A stretch of DNA of 64,000 nt, taken from contig CAXXJE010000005.1 of assembly GCA_963675055.2 (NCBI GenBank), positions 124,001 through 188,000 of the forward strand, written 5' to 3'. The notes beneath the pieces were generated by a model. That model was not told the origin of the DNA, made no database searches, and saw only the letters and a program-made list of their open reading frames with translations. The stretch is from PGYT01 sp963675055. GTDB taxonomy: Bacteria > Bacteroidota > Ignavibacteria > Ignavibacteriales > Melioribacteraceae. The position numbers were made by a program, and so were the translations under genes. Positions 61,338 through 64,000 of this stretch are shown here, piece by piece. Positions within the stretch are counted from its first letter, which is position 1. Each line of letters opens with the position of its first letter.

Positions 61338-63335
61338 ATGGCGAAAAAATACGTATTAAAAAAAGTAAACCAGACCGGACTTCAAAAGCCTCAAATTGAT
61401 GAAGCCCGGTTTTCTATAGATTATCAACATGAACTAAACCCTTCACAGTTTGAAGCAGCATCATGTATTGAAGGCAACTACCTCGTTATTGCCGGTGCAG
61501 GAACGGGGAAAACACGGACCCTTGTTTATCGCGTTGCCAGATTAATTGAACTCGGTTATGAGCCTCATTCAATACTTCTCCTAACTTTCACCCGCAAAGC
61601 CTCAAGAGAAATGATGAACAGGGCGGCTATATTACTTGACAACAGATGCTCCAGGATAAATGGCGGTACATTTCACTCATTCGCCAATTTGACTCTTCGG
61701 AAGTATGCCAAGTCCGTGGGTATCGATTCGGGATTTACAATTCTCGATCAGGGTGACAGCGAGGATGTAATTAATTTAATTCGCGGTCAACTTAATCTTA
61801 CGCAACTGAAGAAACGCTTCCCGAATAAAAAAACCTTGTTGAAAGTACTCAGCCTGTCAGTAAATACCGGTATTCCGATAATTGAAATACTTGAGAATGA
61901 TTATCCGCATTTTAGTCAATACATAGATAAGATAAACGATGTTAACAGAATTTTCACAGATCATAAACGTAAGAACAATCTTCTCGACTACGATGATCTT
62001 CTGATTTATCTGAGACAGTTTTTAACTGAGAAAAGCAATGCTGCCAAAAACTTACTTTCAAATATTAAGTTTATAATGGTAGACGAATATCAGGATACGA
62101 ATAAACTGCAAGCCGACATTATCAAAGCACTTTCAAGACTTAACGATAATGTAATGGTTGTTGGTGATGATTCACAGTCGATATATTCCTTCAGAGGCGC
62201 AAACTTCAAGAATATAATGCAATTCCCCACCCTGTTTAAGGATGTAAACCTGATTAAACTGGAAGAGAACTTCAGAAGTACTCAGCCGATTCTCGATTTC
62301 ACGAATAAAATTATTGAACACTCAGTTGAGAAATACCCGAAGAAACTTTACACCGGCAAATCCGAAGGTGATCTTCCGGCAATCATCGCAGCGACAAATG
62401 AGAATATGCAGTCGAGGTTCATAGTCGATCGTGTGTTAGAACTGCGTGAGGAAGGCGTCCCACTTGATGAAATAGCAGTGTTGTTCAGATCGTCATATTT
62501 CTCATTTGATCTTGAAGTGGAACTTAATAAAGCTAATATCCCGTTCATCAAATTCGGCGGAATGAAATTCGTTGAAACGGCGCACGTTAAGGATGTTCTC
62601 GCCTTTCTGAGAATTGCTATGAATCCGAAGGACTTCGTAAGCTGGTATCGAGTACTTTTGCTTCACGAAGGCATTGGACCGAAGAAAGCACAGATGATTA
62701 TGGCAGCTCTTGACACACTTGATTTGAGCAACAGGGAATATGCTGAATCTTTAGTACCGCCAAGTTTCTACGAGAAACTAAGTCCTTTACTTAACCTGCT
62801 GTTTAATGTCCGCAAACGCGAATATCATCCGGCCGATAAAATTGAATTAATAATTAGTTTTTATAATCCGCTTTTCTACAACAAGTACGATGATTTTAAT
62901 AAACGGAAGAAGGATCTTGAGATTCTAACCAACATAGCGAGTAATTATAAAGATACTACAAGTTTCCTTGCTGATATGGCAATTGAACCACCGCAGGATA
63001 GTGTCGTGGATGTAAATCCCGAAGATAAGGAGAACGAGTATCTAACGTTATCAACAATTCACTCCGCCAAAGGTTTGGAGTGGCATTCCGTATTTATTAT
63101 TCATGCGCTTGAAGGATTCTTCCCTTCCAGTCAGGCTTTTGACAATCTGGATTCCATTGAGGAGGAACGAAGACTGATGTACGTTGCTGCAACACGTGCC
63201 AAACAGAATTTATTCATCACCTACCCGATGAATATCTTCGACAGAATTACCGGTTTTACAATAAGTAAACCGTCAAGATTTATTTCCGGTATAAGTGAAG
63301 AGCTTGCAGAGGAATGGGTAATTGATGAAGAGTAA
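61338..63335 (+). CDS. UvrD/PcrA-type superfamily 1 ATP-dependent DNA helicase
   Basis: This 665-residue protein contains the SF1 helicase motifs in order: Q-motif LNPSQFEAASCIEG, Walker A IAGAGTGKTRTLVYRV, Ia LLLTFTRKASREM, II MVDEYQDTNKLQ, III VVGDDSQSIYSFRGA, IV EENFRSTQPIL, V STIHSAKGLEWHSVF and VI EERRLMYVAATRAKQNLF. It should unwind DNA 3' to 5' in repair or replication restart. It is slightly shorter than UvrD/PcrA (about 720) and lacks their long C-terminal tail. There is no clear ribosome site before the ATG at 61338. Confidence 0.92.
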   Translation: MAKKYVLKKVNQTGLQKPQIDEARFSIDYQHELNPSQFEAASCIEGNYLVIAGAGTGKTRTLVYRVARLIELGYEPHSILLLTFTRKASREMMNRAAILLDNRCSRINGGTFHSFANLTLRKYAKSVGIDSGFTILDQGDSEDVINLIRGQLNLTQLKKRFPNKKTLLKVLSLSVNTGIPIIEILENDYPHFSQYIDKINDVNRIFTDHKRKNNLLDYDDLLIYLRQFLTEKSNAAKNLLSNIKFIMVDEYQDTNKLQADIIKALSRLNDNVMVVGDDSQSIYSFRGANFKNIMQFPTLFKDVNLIKLEENFRSTQPILDFTNKIIEHSVEKYPKKLYTGKSEGDLPAIIAATNENMQSRFIVDRVLELREEGVPLDEIAVLFRSSYFSFDLEVELNKANIPFIKFGGMKFVETAHVKDVLAFLRIAMNPKDFVSWYRVLLLHEGIGPKKAQMIMAALDTLDLSNREYAESLVPPSFYEKLSPLLNLLFNVRKREYHPADKIELIISFYNPLFYNKYDDFNKRKKDLEILTNIASNYKDTTSFLADMAIEPPQDSVVDVNPEDKENEYLTLSTIHSAKGLEWHSVFIIHALEGFFPSSQAFDNLDSIEEERRLMYVAATRAKQNLFITYPMNIFDRITGFTISKPSRFISGISEELAEEWVIDEE

Positions 63336-63429
63336 GACCCGACGAATTAGAAATTGGAAATACAGGAAAGTAGTACCAGATCATAATAAATAATTAGCTG
63401 CTTAAAGACATTCAGGATGAAACCGCGGA

Positions 63430-63464
63430 CCCGCCTGTGCACAAATAATGCTTCGGTGGGCAGG
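63430..63464. repeat. GC-rich CCCGCC...GGTGGGCAGG element
   Basis: A CCCGCCTG word and a CGGTGGGCAGG word flank an A+T-rich centre in the 293-bp gap after the helicase gene. It resembles the elements at 56442-56465 and 59177-59193. The rest of that gap (63336-63628) shows a near-repeat of CATTCCGGATATCTTTTTAA and CATTCCCGTCATATC but no gene. Confidence 0.45.
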
Positions 63465-63628
63465 GATGCGAAGATGCAGAGGAAAGAATTGAATAATGCA
63501 GTTGTCAACAGTTTATTAAGTCATTCCGGATATCTTTTTAAACACATATTCAATCATTCCCGTCATATCTTTTTAATTAACTCTGCGTTTCATATTCCAT
63601 AACACTTCCCTTTTTATTAGTTTTGCTC

Positions 63629-64000
63629 ATGCTATACCTGACGATAATAATTTTCGCATCAACATTCCTCTTGCTTGTGCTAAGCTTAGTATTTTACTTT
63701 GTACTGGGCCGTTTACCCGACGATAAATGCAGTGGAAGTAAACATGGCGGGATATCAATAGTAATTGCGGCAAAGAATGAATCAGCAAATCTGGATAAAC
63801 TTTTTACTTCCTTGAATAAAATAAACTTTCCCGCAGACAAGTATGAAGCAATACTGGTTGATGATAATTCAACTGACGTTACATTTAGTAAGGCTGAGTC
63901 GTTATGCAATGGTGTTGACAATATACATGTTATGAAATCCGCAATATTTGATAATCTAACCGGGAAGAGAGCAGCATTAACAACCGGAATTGACAACGCT
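63629..64000 (+). CDS. Glycosyltransferase family 2, N-terminal part (runs off window)
   Basis: The frame from the ATG at 63629 is open to the last base (124 codons). It begins with a membrane segment (MLYLTIIIFASTFLLLVLSL) and continues GISIVIAAKNESANLDKLFT and YEAILVDDNSTDVTFS, the start of a processive or membrane-anchored GT2 domain (nucleotide-binding loop and DDNS). GKRAALTTGI near the window end is the usual next element. The antisense frame on the other strand is a shadow. Its function beyond a glycosyltransferase cannot be told from this part. Confidence 0.82.
   Translation, partial: MLYLTIIIFASTFLLLVLSLVFYFVLGRLPDDKCSGSKHGGISIVIAAKNESANLDKLFTSLNKINFPADKYEAILVDDNSTDVTFSKAESLCNGVDNIHVMKSAIFDNLTGKRAALTTGIDNA

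Noticed and set aside
63694..63996. 100-codon minus-strand open frame at the right edge
   Set aside because: It is antisense to a clear glycosyltransferase 2 start on the plus strand.

Overview
The window looks like part of the chromosome of an uncultured or environmental bacterium of the Ignavibacteria / Bacteroidota-Chlorobi lineage. This is inferred, not proven. The signs are a secreted protein with the PNPFNPST-type C-terminal sorting domain, a glucosamine-6-phosphate deaminase/PIG-L fusion end, a GxxExxY protein, a Bacteroidota-type polyprenyl sugar transferase, remnants of four-helix-bundle (23S intervening-sequence type) genes, A+T-rich DNA, and GC-rich CCTGCC/GGCAGG palindromes between and inside genes. 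No rRNA, tRNA or CRISPR array was seen.

Layout. 1-3190: end of a NagB-like gene, a GxxExxY gene between two related inverted repeats, and a secreted sorting-domain protein. 3191-58909: a very large surface-polysaccharide locus, almost all on the minus strand and tightly packed with many 1-14 nt overlaps; the only clear plus-strand gene inside it is a Wzy/WaaL-like gene at 6222. 59528-64000: plus-strand genes outside the glycan locus (floA, a small membrane-anchored protein, a UvrD-type helicase, the start of a family 2 glycosyltransferase).

The glycan locus falls into modules. (a) 3191-11848: UDP-xylose synthase, a GT-C-like membrane protein, a polymerase/ligase, a Wzi-like outer-membrane protein and the initiating sugar-phosphate transferase. 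(b) 11960-23010: sugar oxidoreductases, a WecG/TagA transferase, GT4 enzymes, a two-domain dehydrogenase next to a heparinase II/III protein, a sugar nucleotidyltransferase and an epimerase. (c) 23061-28813: AsnB-like amidotransferase, Wzy, GT2 and the Wzx flippase. (d) 28838-34259: LicD, acetyltransferase, GT-B-like protein, Gfo/Idh oxidoreductase, SpsF-like cytidylyltransferase and aminotransferase. (e) 34278-40386: a KpsC-like protein followed by a full 2-aminoethylphosphonate set: PEP mutase, phosphonopyruvate decarboxylase, AEP transaminase and a CMP-AEP-type cytidylyltransferase. (f) 40404-43047: HisF-like, HisH-like and an N-acetyl-sugar amidotransferase, which would put an amidine on a sugar. 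(g) 43079-54177: a legionaminic-acid-like nonulosonate pathway (PtmE, PtmA, NeuB/LegI, CMP-synthetase, LegB, frameshifted LegC) with an inserted PIG-L deacetylase and two formyltransferases. (h) 54177-58909: GDP-fucose genes (gmd, fcl) and a WecB epimerase.

Read together, the cell probably builds a capsule or O-antigen carrying fucose, a nonulosonic acid whose amino groups can be acetylated, formylated or amidinated, and an aminoethylphosphonate substituent. The most notable points are the phosphonate cassette with a fused mutase-nucleotidyltransferase, the deacetylase plus twin formyltransferases, a single-base frameshift in legC, a decayed second start of fcl carrying an in-frame palindrome insertion, and several gene remnants in the gaps.
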